The position numbers and the translations under genes are program-made. 64,000 nucleotides of DNA. It comes from Candidatus Sulfopaludibacter sp. SbA3 (lineage in GTDB: Bacteria; Acidobacteriota; Terriglobia; Bryobacterales; Bryobacteraceae). Of this stretch, positions 23,903 to 32,465 are shown in pieces. Positions within the stretch are counted from its first letter, which is position 1, and each line of letters begins with the position of its first letter. The stretch is taken from NCBI GenBank assembly GCA_945890485.1, contig CAMDCN010000002.1, forward strand, positions 186,001 through 250,000. Direction: 5' to 3'. The notes beneath the pieces were generated by a model. It had not been told where the DNA came from. It was given only the letters and a program-made list of their open reading frames with translations, and did not search any database.

Positions 23903-25074
23903 TCAGGAAGCGGGGCCAGCACTGGCACATGGACATTTCCGTAAATGGGGTTCGCTATCGCGAGCCCCTTCGAACGACGGATAAGCGCGAGGCCAAGGAG
24001 GCCGAGAAACGACGGGTCGCCGAGATCCTGGCTGGCAAGGGAAGCTCCCTCGCTGGCCGGGAATTCGCCCGCCTCCCTTTCACGACGGCGCTGGAGCAAT
24101 TGATGGAGGAACGAAAGCCCCACGTCGCACCCAAGACGCAGGAGGTCGACAAGAACCGCTCGAAACCGCTCATCCGCTACTTCGGTGACCGTCCGCTCAA
24201 TCGGATCACGGCCGCCGACATCTCGGCGTTCCAGCGCAAGCGGTTGGCCGGTGAAGGCTTCGACGCAGCCGGGGCGGCCCGAACGATCAACATGGAAGTG
24301 ACCCTCCTTCGAACCCTGATGCAGAAGGCGAAGCTCTGGGGACGCTTGCGCGAAGACGTTAAGGCCCTGCCGGAGAGCTCGGCGCCGATCGGCCGCGCTC
24401 TCACTGCGGAGGAACTCCGGCATCTCTTCGCCGTTTCGACCCAGAGCGAACGCTGGCTGGTAGTCCGTTGCGCCATGACCATCGCGTTGGCCACTGCCGG
24501 CCGCGGAGTCGAGCTCAAAGGCCTGCGCTGGCAGCATGTCGACCTGTTCTCCCGCATGCTCCGCTTTGAGCGCTCCAAGACGTCTGGAGGTCTCCGGACG
24601 ATCCCTCTGACTGGAGACGCCGTGAACGCCCTGACGGCGCTGCGGGCCCGCGCTGAGGCCTTCGGGCCGGTGGAGGAAGAGCACTTCGTCTTCGCCGCCT
24701 GCGAGAACCTGCAGTTCGATCCGAAGACGGCCATGAAGGGCTGGAGAACGGCTTGGAGGTCTCTGGTGGCGGAAGCGGCAACCCTGGCCGGAGACGCCGC
24801 CGAACGAGCCGGGGAGAGTCGGGCGACTGCCGAGAAGCCCTTCCGCGGACTCCGGTTTCATGACCTGCGCCATTGCTCTGTCACGATGCTGGCCGAGGCT
24901 GGCGTGAGCGATGCCACGCTCATGAGCATCAGCGGCCACCTCAGCCGGAAGATGCTGGAGCACTACTCCCACGTTCGCATCCAGGCGAAGCGGGACGCCG
25001 TCACTCACCTGCCGTCCGGGCTGTTTTCGATGGGCGCAGAGCAGGAGGCCGAACCCACCGGGAAAGTCCAATGA
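23899..25074 (+). CDS. Tyrosine recombinase/integrase of the tRNA-Pro element
   Basis: I start at the GTG at 23899 (GTGA overlap with the upstream gene; the product begins MIRKRGQHWHMDISVNG, typical of the arm-binding domain), giving 391 residues. The order is an N-terminal three-stranded arm-type domain, a SAM-like core-binding domain (about 55-150, FTTALEQLMEERKPHVAPKT), then the catalytic domain. All catalytic residues are present: R202 (TAGRGVELKGLRW), K227 (SKTSGG), H321 and R324 (HDLRH), H347 (ISGHLS) and Y356 (HYSHV). It lies 75 bp from the intact tRNA-Pro and is surely the enzyme that recognised this site. Confidence 0.95.
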   Translation: MIRKRGQHWHMDISVNGVRYREPLRTTDKREAKEAEKRRVAEILAGKGSSLAGREFARLPFTTALEQLMEERKPHVAPKTQEVDKNRSKPLIRYFGDRPLNRITAADISAFQRKRLAGEGFDAAGAARTINMEVTLLRTLMQKAKLWGRLREDVKALPESSAPIGRALTAEELRHLFAVSTQSERWLVVRCAMTIALATAGRGVELKGLRWQHVDLFSRMLRFERSKTSGGLRTIPLTGDAVNALTALRARAEAFGPVEEEHFVFAACENLQFDPKTAMKGWRTAWRSLVAEAATLAGDAAERAGESRATAEKPFRGLRFHDLRHCSVTMLAEAGVSDATLMSISGHLSRKMLEHYSHVRIQAKRDAVTHLPSGLFSMGAEQEAEPTGKVQ

Positions 25075-25076
25075 GG

Positions 25077-25104
25077 GGGGTTATGTCACAATCCGCGTCA
25101 CAAT
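25077..25104 (+). repeat. Internal direct repeat, right copy; candidate integrase arm site
   Basis: This matches 17214-17241 at 26 of 28 positions, with two GTCACAAT cores 12 bp apart (25084-25092, 25096-25104). It lies between the integrase stop and the att repeat. Same-orientation copies inside both ends are expected of recombinase arm sites. Confidence 0.6.
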
Positions 25105-25149
25105 CGCAATTTCAAGAGAGCGGCATGGGCCGCAACTCGTTGATTGCAA

Positions 25150-25227
<78 letters not shown>

Positions 25228-25250
25228 CAAAACTCTAGTTTAGCACTCTC

Positions 25251-26051
25251 CTAGCGAACTCCCTCCACCCTTAAATACGTCGCCGCCGCTCGATAGCGCA
25301 CCTTCTCGCTCTTGTCCCCAAACAAGCCCGCCACCTTGCCCCTCCGCGAACCATCCCTCGACGCCGCGACCAACTGCAACCCCGCCGCACGGACACTCCA
25401 ATCCTCATCCACAAACGACCGGTCAATCATCGACGCACAATCCTTGCTCCGCCTCCTCGGATCCTGACACACCATCAATAAAGCCGTCGCCCGCGCCGAC
25501 AACGTCTCGTCCGCCAACAAATGGCTCACCGCCGAAATCCCCTGACCCAAACCCGGCACCGGAACCAAAAACGCTCCCCGCTGCGCAATGAACAGAATCG
25601 CCGACTGCGGCGTCTTCAACTTCCGCATCATGTTCCGCAACTCCCCCTTCACAAATCCCGACTTCGCCTTCGCCTCCTCCGCATAAATATCCTCCAACAA
25701 CGCCGCACCCGCCGGATCGCCTATCCGCCACAACGCCCGCGCCGCCGCATATGCTACCTCCGGCACCTCATCCTCTAACGCCGCCTTCAACAACGGATAG
25801 CGACGACGATCACCCAACTCCGCTACCGCGTCCAAAGCCGCCTGGCGGACCAGTACGTCCTTGTCCTTCACCAGCGAGGTCAACAAATCTGCCACCGGAT
25901 CCTTGGCCGGCAATAAACTCAACGCGACCGCCACCTCCCGCCGACGGTCCGGACCTTTCTCCACAAAGCCGTCGCGCAATACCTTCCGCGCCTGCTCGGC
26001 CGGCTGGCCCCAGACCATGCCAGCTACCAAAAACAATCCTAGAAATCGCAT
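25251..26051 (-). CDS. Secreted HEAT-repeat protein
   Basis: The open frame reaches 26204, across the divergent sulfatase start, but [16 protein letters not shown] from the ATG at 26051 is a clear signal peptide, giving 266 residues. The mature protein is a series of HEAT/PBS-lyase-like helical pairs ([79 protein letters not shown]). Such proteins are exported scaffolds; no enzyme motif is present. Only 34 bp separate it from the divergent sulfatase, so the two probably share a regulatory region. Confidence 0.8.
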   Translation of the reverse strand: MRFLGLFLVAGMVWGQPAEQARKVLRDGFVEKGPDRRREVAVALSLLPAKDPVADLLTSLVKDKDVLVRQAALDAVAELGDRRRYPLLKAALEDEVPEVAYAAARALWRIGDPAGAALLEDIYAEEAKAKSGFVKGELRNMMRKLKTPQSAILFIAQRGAFLVPVPGLGQGISAVSHLLADETLSARATALLMVCQDPRRRSKDCASMIDRSFVDEDWSVRAAGLQLVAASRDGSRRGKVAGLFGDKSEKVRYRAAATYLRVEGVR

Positions 26052-26085
26052 ATTCCCCCTTGTTCGGTCTGATAAACTCGGCCCC

Positions 26086-27717
26086 ATGCAGCGCCGCCAA
26101 TTTCTTCGTCTCACCGCCGGGTCCGCCGCCGTGCCGGCCCTTGCCGCCCCGGACCGCCCAAACATCGTCCTGATCATGGCCGACGACATGGGATGGTCCG
26201 ACATCGGCTGCTACGGCTCCGAGATCTCGACGCCCACTCTGGACAGGCTCGCCGCCAACGGCATCCGCTTCACTCAGTTTTATAATACTGCCCGCTGCTG
26301 CCCTACCCGCGCCTCGCTCCTCACAGGTCTCTATCCCCATCAAGCCGGTATCGGCCATATGATGAACGACTACGGGCTGCCCGGCTATCGCGGCGACCTG
26401 AACAAAACCTCCGTCACCATCGCCGAAGTCCTGAAGACGGCCGGCTACCAGACGGCGATGACCGGCAAGTGGCACGTCACGCCGCGTTCCCGCGCCGACA
26501 AAGGAAACTGGCCGGTGCAGCGCGGATTCGACCGCTATTTTGGGACGATCGACGGCGCCGGAAGCTTCTACGACCCGGCCACGCTCACTCGCGACAACGA
26601 GACGATCAAGCCGGACAAGGACGATTTCTACTACACGGACGCGATTGGCGAGAACGCCGCCGCCTATATCGAAGAGTTCAGCGCGAAGCCAGACCCTTTC
26701 TTTCTCTACATGGCCTTCACCGCGCCACACTGGCCGCTGCATTGCCCGGAGGACACGGTCGCCAAGTACAAGGACACGTACAAGGACGGCTGGGATGCGC
26801 TGCGGCAGAAGCGATTTGCCAAGCAGAAGAAGCTGGGACTCGTGAAATCGAACTGGGAGCTAACGCCACGCGACAAGTCCGTACCGGCATGGGATGACGT
26901 CCCGAACAAGGAATGGGAAGCGCGGCGGATGGCCGTTTATGCGGGCATGATCGACCGGCTGGACCGCGCCGTGGCACGCGTGGTGCGGACGCTCGAACGG
27001 AAGAAGATGCTGGAGAATACGCTGATCCTCTTCTTCGCCGACAACGGCGGGTGCGCCGAAGGGATGGCCGCGCCGCCGCCCAATCAGGACCCGAACGCGT
27101 CCATCAAGCCGAAGATGACGCGGGATGGCCGCCCGGTGCGCTATGGCAATACGCCGGACATTCTGCCGGGGCCGGCGGATACGTACACCAGCTACTCCAC
27201 CCCTTGGGCGAACGCGTCCAACACCCCGTACCGGATGTATAAGCATTGGGTCCACGAGGGCGGGATCTCGAGTCCGCTGGTGGCGCACTGGCCGGCCGTG
27301 ATCAAGCGGCGCAATGCGATGTCGAGCGAGCCCAGCCACCTGATCGACATTATGGCGACGTGTGTCGACCTGGCGAAGGCGAAGTACCCGGTGACTTGGA
27401 AGGGCGAGCGCATTCAGCGCATGGAAGGCAAGAGCCTGGACCCTGTCTTCCGCACCGGGCGGCGGACGCCGCACGAAGCCATCTACTGGGAGCACGAAGG
27501 CAATCAAGCGATTCGCATGGGCCAATGGAAACTGGTGAAGGTTCACAAAGGCGAGTGGGAGCTTTACGACATCGACGCGGACCGCACCGAGCTGAACAAC
27601 CTTGCGGCAGCGCAGCCTGATCGCGTGAAGGCGATGGCGGCGAAGTGGGACGCCTGGGCGAAGCGGGCCAACGTGGCTCCGTGGCAAAGCTGGGCCCAGG
27701 CGAAGAAGAAGGGTTAA
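26086..27717 (+). CDS. Exported arylsulfatase-family enzyme
   Basis: I use the ATG at 26086 (MQRRQFLRLTAGSAAVPALA, a twin-arginine-like signal), giving 543 residues. Metal ligands D33-D34 lie in NIVLIMADDMGWSDIGCYG. The formylglycine motif is C71-C-P-T-R75 in ARCCPTRASLLTG, so C71 is the residue modified by a formylglycine-generating enzyme. Further sulfatase signatures are MTGKWHV, FFLYMAFTAPHWPLHCP and LILFFADNGGCAEGM. The C-terminus ends with the subfamily's typical WELYDIDADRTELNNLAA. It probably removes sulfate from an exported or environmental polysaccharide; the substrate is not predictable. Confidence 0.93.
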   Translation: MQRRQFLRLTAGSAAVPALAAPDRPNIVLIMADDMGWSDIGCYGSEISTPTLDRLAANGIRFTQFYNTARCCPTRASLLTGLYPHQAGIGHMMNDYGLPGYRGDLNKTSVTIAEVLKTAGYQTAMTGKWHVTPRSRADKGNWPVQRGFDRYFGTIDGAGSFYDPATLTRDNETIKPDKDDFYYTDAIGENAAAYIEEFSAKPDPFFLYMAFTAPHWPLHCPEDTVAKYKDTYKDGWDALRQKRFAKQKKLGLVKSNWELTPRDKSVPAWDDVPNKEWEARRMAVYAGMIDRLDRAVARVVRTLERKKMLENTLILFFADNGGCAEGMAAPPPNQDPNASIKPKMTRDGRPVRYGNTPDILPGPADTYTSYSTPWANASNTPYRMYKHWVHEGGISSPLVAHWPAVIKRRNAMSSEPSHLIDIMATCVDLAKAKYPVTWKGERIQRMEGKSLDPVFRTGRRTPHEAIYWEHEGNQAIRMGQWKLVKVHKGEWELYDIDADRTELNNLAAAQPDRVKAMAAKWDAWAKRANVAPWQSWAQAKKKG

Positions 27718-29294
27718 CCGCGGCGGCTGCTGACGACGTGGCGGCGGGCGGTCCACTTCGCATCGAGGTACTCGCCCATATTCAGCGTGCCGGTGATCTG
27801 GTCGCCGCTGAGTTGGCCGTTGAACTCGAACTGCAGGGAGTCGCCGTGCCGCTCGGTGTAGCTGCTGTTGAGGCGGACGTTGTTGCCCTCCATCTGGCCC
27901 ATGAGGTCGCGAGAGACGAAGTCGCCCTGGTGGGTGCCTTCGATCTGGCCGTTCGACTGTTTCAGATGCAGGACGTGGGTGGACTTGCTGGCGAGGTATT
28001 GGATCTCAACGTCCCAGCGGCCGGTTAGGTCCGCGGCGGGAGCGGCGTTGGAGACGGGCGGGGCGGCGGGCGGCGCCTTGAGCGTGGCGACGATGCGTTC
28101 CGCGACGATCTTCTCATCGCCGTTCGCCATCATGTAGGGCACAACCTGGATGGTGGTTTCGTTGGCGCCGGTGGGCAGGGCAATCCGGGGCGAGGTGGTG
28201 AACAGGTGGCGAGCCAAGGCCCGGCCGGTAATGCCGGTTTTGGCCGGGTCCCATTTGATGACCAGCGTGGGCGTGTTGTTGGAAAGGCCTTCGGGTTGGC
28301 GAACGGTGGTGGTGACGCTGGGGATGGAGGCGACTTGCTTGGCGATGTAATCCAGCCGCGCGGTCCAGGTATTCCATTCGGCCTTGTGGTCTCGCTTCAT
28401 CCACATTTCGACGGCCATCAACATTCCCATCGCCTCTTCCTTACCAATCTTCAGGGCGCGGGCGAAGCCGTGGTGAGGAGCGCTGTGGACCCAGGCGGCC
28501 TGGACGAGATCCTTGCGGCCGAGCAGTAGGCCGGCGGTCTGCGGGCCGCGCATGCACTTGCCGCCGCTATAGGCGACGAGCGTGGCGCCTGCCGCAAGAT
28601 GGACATTCGGGACAGTTAAGCCTTCGGCGGCGGCATCCACAAAGACGGGGACATTGTGCTTCTTGGCGATGTCGCAGATGACCTTCGTCGACAAGGGGCT
28701 CTTGTCGGCGTTAGGGCCGGCGAGGATATAGACCATGGCGGTCTTCGGGCCGAGCGCGAGTTCGAACTCTTCGACGGTACCGGCTTCGATGACCTTGGCG
28801 CCGACGGCGCGGACGGCGGCGTCATAGACGTTGCGGGAGTGCTTCGGGATGATGACTTCGTCTTTGGCAAAGCCTTCGAGATTGGGCAGGCGGACGTGGA
28901 GGTCAGCGTTGCCGCCGGCGATGCAGGCGGCGGTGGCGTGCGTGATGGCGGCCGAACAGCCGCAGGTGACCATGCCCCATTCGGCCTTGGTGATCTCCGC
29001 CAGGCGGGCGCCGATGCCGGCCATCAGCTCGTCGATGTGGACGTAGTGCTGGGCCGCTTCGGTCATGGCCGCGCGGACTTCAGGCAGCATGGTGGAGCCG
29101 CTGATGATGGTGAACGTGCCGCGCGCGTTGACGAGGGGTTGGACACCGATGGACTCATACATGGCGGCGCCGAGTTTGAGGCCGCCGCTCGGAGCGGCTG
29201 CTGCTTTGCTGGGGAGCAGGCCCGCCAGAATTCCAAATGCGGAGCCGCGAAACACATCGCGGCGGGGAAGCCGTTTCGAGAAGAATTCCATCAT
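27714..29294 (-). CDS. Exported PLP-dependent enzyme (SelA / D-glucosaminate-6-phosphate ammonia-lyase-like) with C-terminal beta domain
   Basis: The 526-residue protein has a Tat-like signal (SKRLPRRDVFRGSAFGILAG). The core resembles the SelA/DgaE-like branch of fold-type I PLP enzymes: GVQPLVNARGTFTIISGSTM, GMVTCGCSAAITHATAACIA, VFVDAAAEG (Asp for the PLP nitrogen) and LVAYSGGKCMRGPQTAGLLL (Schiff-base Lys). After residue about 415 an Ala/Pro linker leads to a 95-residue beta-rich domain (LTGRWDVEIQYLASKSTHVL; QLSGDQITGTLNMGEYLDAK) not part of the usual family. Export of a PLP enzyme and this tail are unusual. It overlaps the sulfatase end by 4 bp, convergent. Substrate unknown. Confidence 0.82.
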   Translation of the reverse strand: MMEFFSKRLPRRDVFRGSAFGILAGLLPSKAAAAPSGGLKLGAAMYESIGVQPLVNARGTFTIISGSTMLPEVRAAMTEAAQHYVHIDELMAGIGARLAEITKAEWGMVTCGCSAAITHATAACIAGGNADLHVRLPNLEGFAKDEVIIPKHSRNVYDAAVRAVGAKVIEAGTVEEFELALGPKTAMVYILAGPNADKSPLSTKVICDIAKKHNVPVFVDAAAEGLTVPNVHLAAGATLVAYSGGKCMRGPQTAGLLLGRKDLVQAAWVHSAPHHGFARALKIGKEEAMGMLMAVEMWMKRDHKAEWNTWTARLDYIAKQVASIPSVTTTVRQPEGLSNNTPTLVIKWDPAKTGITGRALARHLFTTSPRIALPTGANETTIQVVPYMMANGDEKIVAERIVATLKAPPAAPPVSNAAPAADLTGRWDVEIQYLASKSTHVLHLKQSNGQIEGTHQGDFVSRDLMGQMEGNNVRLNSSYTERHGDSLQFEFNGQLSGDQITGTLNMGEYLDAKWTARRHVVSSRRG

Positions 29295-29337
29295 GGATCT
29301 ACTTTACGCCCAATGCCGCTGCGGTGAAAAAGGGGGG

Positions 29338-30708
29338 GTGAATCTCCTACACTGGGGCGTGCCTCCCATCCGTTGGGTGCTGGCGCTGCTGCTGGCAGTG
29401 TTCAGCTCCGTGAATATCGCGCGCAGCGTCCGGCAGTCGCTCACGATAGACGAGGCGATGTCGTTTCTTGCGTTCTCTTCGAAGCCGCTCAGCGAGATGT
29501 TCGTTTACTACGACGCGAACAACCATGTGCTGTTTACGCTGTTGTCTCGGGTTAGCTATCTGACGTTGGGGGATGCGGAGTGGGCGATCCGGCTGCCATC
29601 GGTGCTGGGCGGAATCGCGTTCCTGATCCTGTTGGCGCTGGTGCTGCGGCGCCTGCTGGGCGAGAGCTGGACGATGGTGGCGGCCTGGTTGGCCATTGTT
29701 TCCAATCCATTGCTGCTGGACCATCTCGCGGCGGGGCGGGGGTACGCCCTGGCGATGGCGTTCTGGATGGGAGCGGTATGGGCGCTGGGGGGCGGACTGG
29801 AGAGCGGGGGATGGCGGCGATGGGCGGGCGCGGGAGCGCTGCTCGGCCTGGCATTGGCGGCGAACTTGAACCTGCTCTACGCCGGGGTGGCGGTGGGGGT
29901 GACCTATTTATTGTTCCTAGGGCGCGCAGCTGCGAAGGCAGCAGTGGTGATGGCGGGGAGCACGCTGCTGGTGGCGACGCCGATTCTCTATCCCGCGTTG
30001 CGGCACGCCACACGAGATAGCTTCTACTACGGCGCGGAGAGTTGGGATCAGTCGCTGGACCAGTTTGTCTGGATGACGATGATGCCGGTGCACGGTGAAT
30101 GGAATCTGGACGTAGCGTTGAACGGACAGAAGGCTCTGCTGCCCTGGGTCCTGGGGGTTATGGCGTTGGGCATTCCGTTGCTTTGGCGGCGCAAAGGGGC
30201 GCTGTTTGTTGCCGTGCCGATGCTGCTTACCTTTGGCTTGGCGGAGGCGGCGCACCGGTTTGGAGCGGTGAAGTATCCGCTGGGCAGGACGACGATTCCT
30301 TTGTTTGTGGCGAGTCTGCTGACGGCGGCGGCGTTGGCTACGCTGCCAAGGGCCAAGTACCTGATGGTTGCCGGGTTCGTCCTGCTGACCGGAAGTCATT
30401 TGGCGGCGTCCCGGTGGAACCACTTCGGGGAATGGCCGGACGACGCGGAGAATAGGGATTTGGCGGCGCTGGCGAAGCCGCAGGCCGGCAAGATCTGCTC
30501 AACTTGGACGTTGGTTCCTTCCTTGAACTACTACCGACTCCGGCATGGACTGCAGGCGCCGGAGCTGGTTTTGAATGAACGGGGGCCGGAGTGCGTTTGG
30601 TTTTTTGCGACGGCCGACGATCAGCAGTGGCTGCGGGAGAACGGCTTTCGCGAGGTGGCGGCGGGCGCGCGGTCGAAGGTGACGGTGTACCGGAATCCGG
30701 CGCGCTAG
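29338..30708 (+). CDS. GT-C membrane glycosyltransferase (family 39-like)
   Basis: The frame is open from 29065, but anything before 29294 lies inside the divergent gene. I take the GTG at 29338 (456 residues); the ATG at 29293 and GTG at 29359 are alternatives. The protein has about ten to eleven membrane helices, and the first periplasmic loop carries the GT-C acidic pair in RQSLTIDEAMSFLAFSSKPL, followed by YYDANNHVLFTLLSRVSYLT and EWAIRLPSVLGGIAFLILL, as in ArnT/PMT-like enzymes. It would transfer a sugar from a lipid carrier to a periplasmic acceptor. Its last 4 bp overlap the convergent acetamidase-like gene. Confidence 0.82.
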   Translation: MNLLHWGVPPIRWVLALLLAVFSSVNIARSVRQSLTIDEAMSFLAFSSKPLSEMFVYYDANNHVLFTLLSRVSYLTLGDAEWAIRLPSVLGGIAFLILLALVLRRLLGESWTMVAAWLAIVSNPLLLDHLAAGRGYALAMAFWMGAVWALGGGLESGGWRRWAGAGALLGLALAANLNLLYAGVAVGVTYLLFLGRAAAKAAVVMAGSTLLVATPILYPALRHATRDSFYYGAESWDQSLDQFVWMTMMPVHGEWNLDVALNGQKALLPWVLGVMALGIPLLWRRKGALFVAVPMLLTFGLAEAAHRFGAVKYPLGRTTIPLFVASLLTAAALATLPRAKYLMVAGFVLLTGSHLAASRWNHFGEWPDDAENRDLAALAKPQAGKICSTWTLVPSLNYYRLRHGLQAPELVLNERGPECVWFFATADDQQWLRENGFREVAAGARSKVTVYRNPAR

Positions 30709-31685
30709 CGTTTGCGGAGCGATTTCTTCGGAATCAGCAGCGCCATGGAGCCACGGGCGGTGACGACTTCGTACTTGCCTTGGAAGGCGATGAGCAGATG
30801 GGCGGCCCATTCTTCGAGGCCGTGTTCCGTCATGAGGTACTGCACCATGTCGGTGGTGGCCATTTCGAGAGCGCGGTCGAGGGAGCTTTGGAACTCGGGT
30901 TGGGAGCCGATGCTGATGATGGCTTCGTCGGTTTCGACGCGGGGGCCGGTGAGCTTCAGGCCCCCGCGGACGGTGACGGAGAACTCAACGTCCATGGAGG
31001 TTTCGACGCCGTTGCCGGTAGGCTCGCCGTCGCCTTGCAGGGCGTGGCCGTCGCCGAGGAAGACGAGCGCGCCGGGGTGGTAGACGGGGAGCAGGACAGT
31101 GGCGCCTTCGCCGATGCGGTTGTAGTCAATATTGCCGCCGTAGGGTCCGGAAGGGCTGGAGGTGGGAGCCCAGTCACCGGCGGCCGCGACGCCGACGCAG
31201 CCGAGCATGGGCTTGGCCGGAAACTCCATCAGGATCGCCTTGCTGCCGGGTTCGCGGAGACGGACGAGGCCCTTTTCGCGGTCGAGGTCCCACGGGACGT
31301 AGTGGGCGTAACCTTTGCGGACGAGGTCGCGCTTGTAGATGGGCGGGTAGGTTTTTTCGATGTACTCCGGGGTCATGGCGAAGAGGCCGAGGCGGTAGCC
31401 GGAGTAGCCCCAGTCGCGGTTGAGGCGGATTTTGTGGAAATGGATGGCAATGGCGTCGCCGGGCTCGGCGCCTTCGACGAAGAAGGGACCGGTTAGGGGG
31501 TTGGGCGGGTCGGCGACTTCTTCGCTCATGAGGTCCTTGCCGCTGGAGTCGACGGTCTGGGTGGAGACGCGTTCGCCGGAGCGAATCTTCTGCTTGACCG
31601 GGTGCTTGTGGAAGAAGGTGCGGTAGTAGGTTTCCGCGCTTAGCGGGAGAGAAAGGGTAAAGGCCAGCAGCAGGAGAATTCGCAT
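30705..31685 (-). CDS. Exported acetamidase/formamidase-family protein
   Basis: The 326-residue protein has a signal peptide (MRILLLLAFTLSLPLSAE), which is notable because most characterised FmdA/AmdA enzymes are cytoplasmic. Family motifs are clear: GPFFVEGAEPGDAIAIHFHK, MLGCVGVAAAG, SPSGPYGGNIDYNRIGEG, and LVFLGDGHALQGDGEPTGNG, which holds the metal-binding His/Asp set. Known members hydrolyse formamide or acetamide; the substrate of the exported Acidobacterial branch is not established. It is convergent with the glycosyltransferase gene and stands apart from the VIT gene. Confidence 0.88.
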   Translation of the reverse strand: MRILLLLAFTLSLPLSAETYYRTFFHKHPVKQKIRSGERVSTQTVDSSGKDLMSEEVADPPNPLTGPFFVEGAEPGDAIAIHFHKIRLNRDWGYSGYRLGLFAMTPEYIEKTYPPIYKRDLVRKGYAHYVPWDLDREKGLVRLREPGSKAILMEFPAKPMLGCVGVAAAGDWAPTSSPSGPYGGNIDYNRIGEGATVLLPVYHPGALVFLGDGHALQGDGEPTGNGVETSMDVEFSVTVRGGLKLTGPRVETDEAIISIGSQPEFQSSLDRALEMATTDMVQYLMTEHGLEEWAAHLLIAFQGKYEVVTARGSMALLIPKKSLRKR

Positions 31686-31704
31686 ATCGGGAGTATAGCG
31701 GGCG

Positions 31705-32400
31705 CTAGACGGCCGCGCCGAACATAGCGCCGACCCAGGCTGTCAGCGCCATCGCGGCGGCGCCCCAAAACGTGACCCGGAACGCAGCCTTCCATACGGG
31801 CGCCCCGCCGGCGTAAGCGCCGAGGCCGCCCAGCAGGGCGAGGAAGAGGATGGAGGTGACGACGACAATCGGGATCAACGACCCCGCGGGCGCCACCAGC
31901 ACCATCCCCAAAGGCATCGCGGCACCGACGGCGAAGGTAGCGGCGGAAGCAAGCGCCGCTTGGAGGGGGCGGGCCGTGGTGGCGTCGGAGATCCCCAATT
32001 CGTCGCGGGAGTGAGCGCCGAGGGCATCGTGGGCCATCAACTGCTCGGCCACTTGTTGGGCGAGAGATGCGGTGAGCCCTCGCCTCAGGTAGATGGCGGC
32101 CAGTTCATCGCGCTCCCAGTCCGGGTTCGCCGTTAGCTCTGCGCGTTCGCGATTCAGGTCGGCGCCTTCCGTGTCTGCTTGGGAGCTGACGGAGACGTAT
32201 TCACCGGCGGCCATCGACATGGCACCGGCAACCAGGCCGGCCACGCCGGTGACGAGGATATCGCCGCTGGCTGCATGGGCAGCGGCGACGCCAACCACCA
32301 AGCTGGCCGTGGAGACGATGCCGTCGTTGGCGCCCAGCACGGCGGCGCGTAGCCAGCCGATTCGATCCGTCCGATGCTTTTCGAAATGGAGAGCCCGCAT
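31705..32400 (-). CDS. VIT1/CCC1-family Fe/Mn transporter
   Basis: I start at the ATG at 32400 (MRALHFEKHRTDRIGWLRAA; 231 residues), because the longer frame crosses into the dnaE promoter region. The first helix and loop, RAAVLGANDGIVSTASLVVG, hold the family's conserved N-D-G, followed by AGAMSMAAGEYVSVSSQADT (the M-A-x-G-E-Y-V-S motif). A cytoplasmic metal-binding helical insert rich in Glu/Asp follows, then three C-terminal helices. Five membrane helices agree with CCC1/VIT1, which export iron or manganese from the cytoplasm. It is divergent from dnaE with 65 bp between. Confidence 0.9.
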   Translation of the reverse strand: MRALHFEKHRTDRIGWLRAAVLGANDGIVSTASLVVGVAAAHAASGDILVTGVAGLVAGAMSMAAGEYVSVSSQADTEGADLNRERAELTANPDWERDELAAIYLRRGLTASLAQQVAEQLMAHDALGAHSRDELGISDATTARPLQAALASAATFAVGAAMPLGMVLVAPAGSLIPIVVVTSILFLALLGGLGAYAGGAPVWKAAFRVTFWGAAAMALTAWVGAMFGAAV

Positions 32401-32465
32401 GGATCGGGCCTCCCAGGGCCCTCGAAAAGTATACTGGTAGTCTCCCCCGCCCGTAGTGCCCCAAC

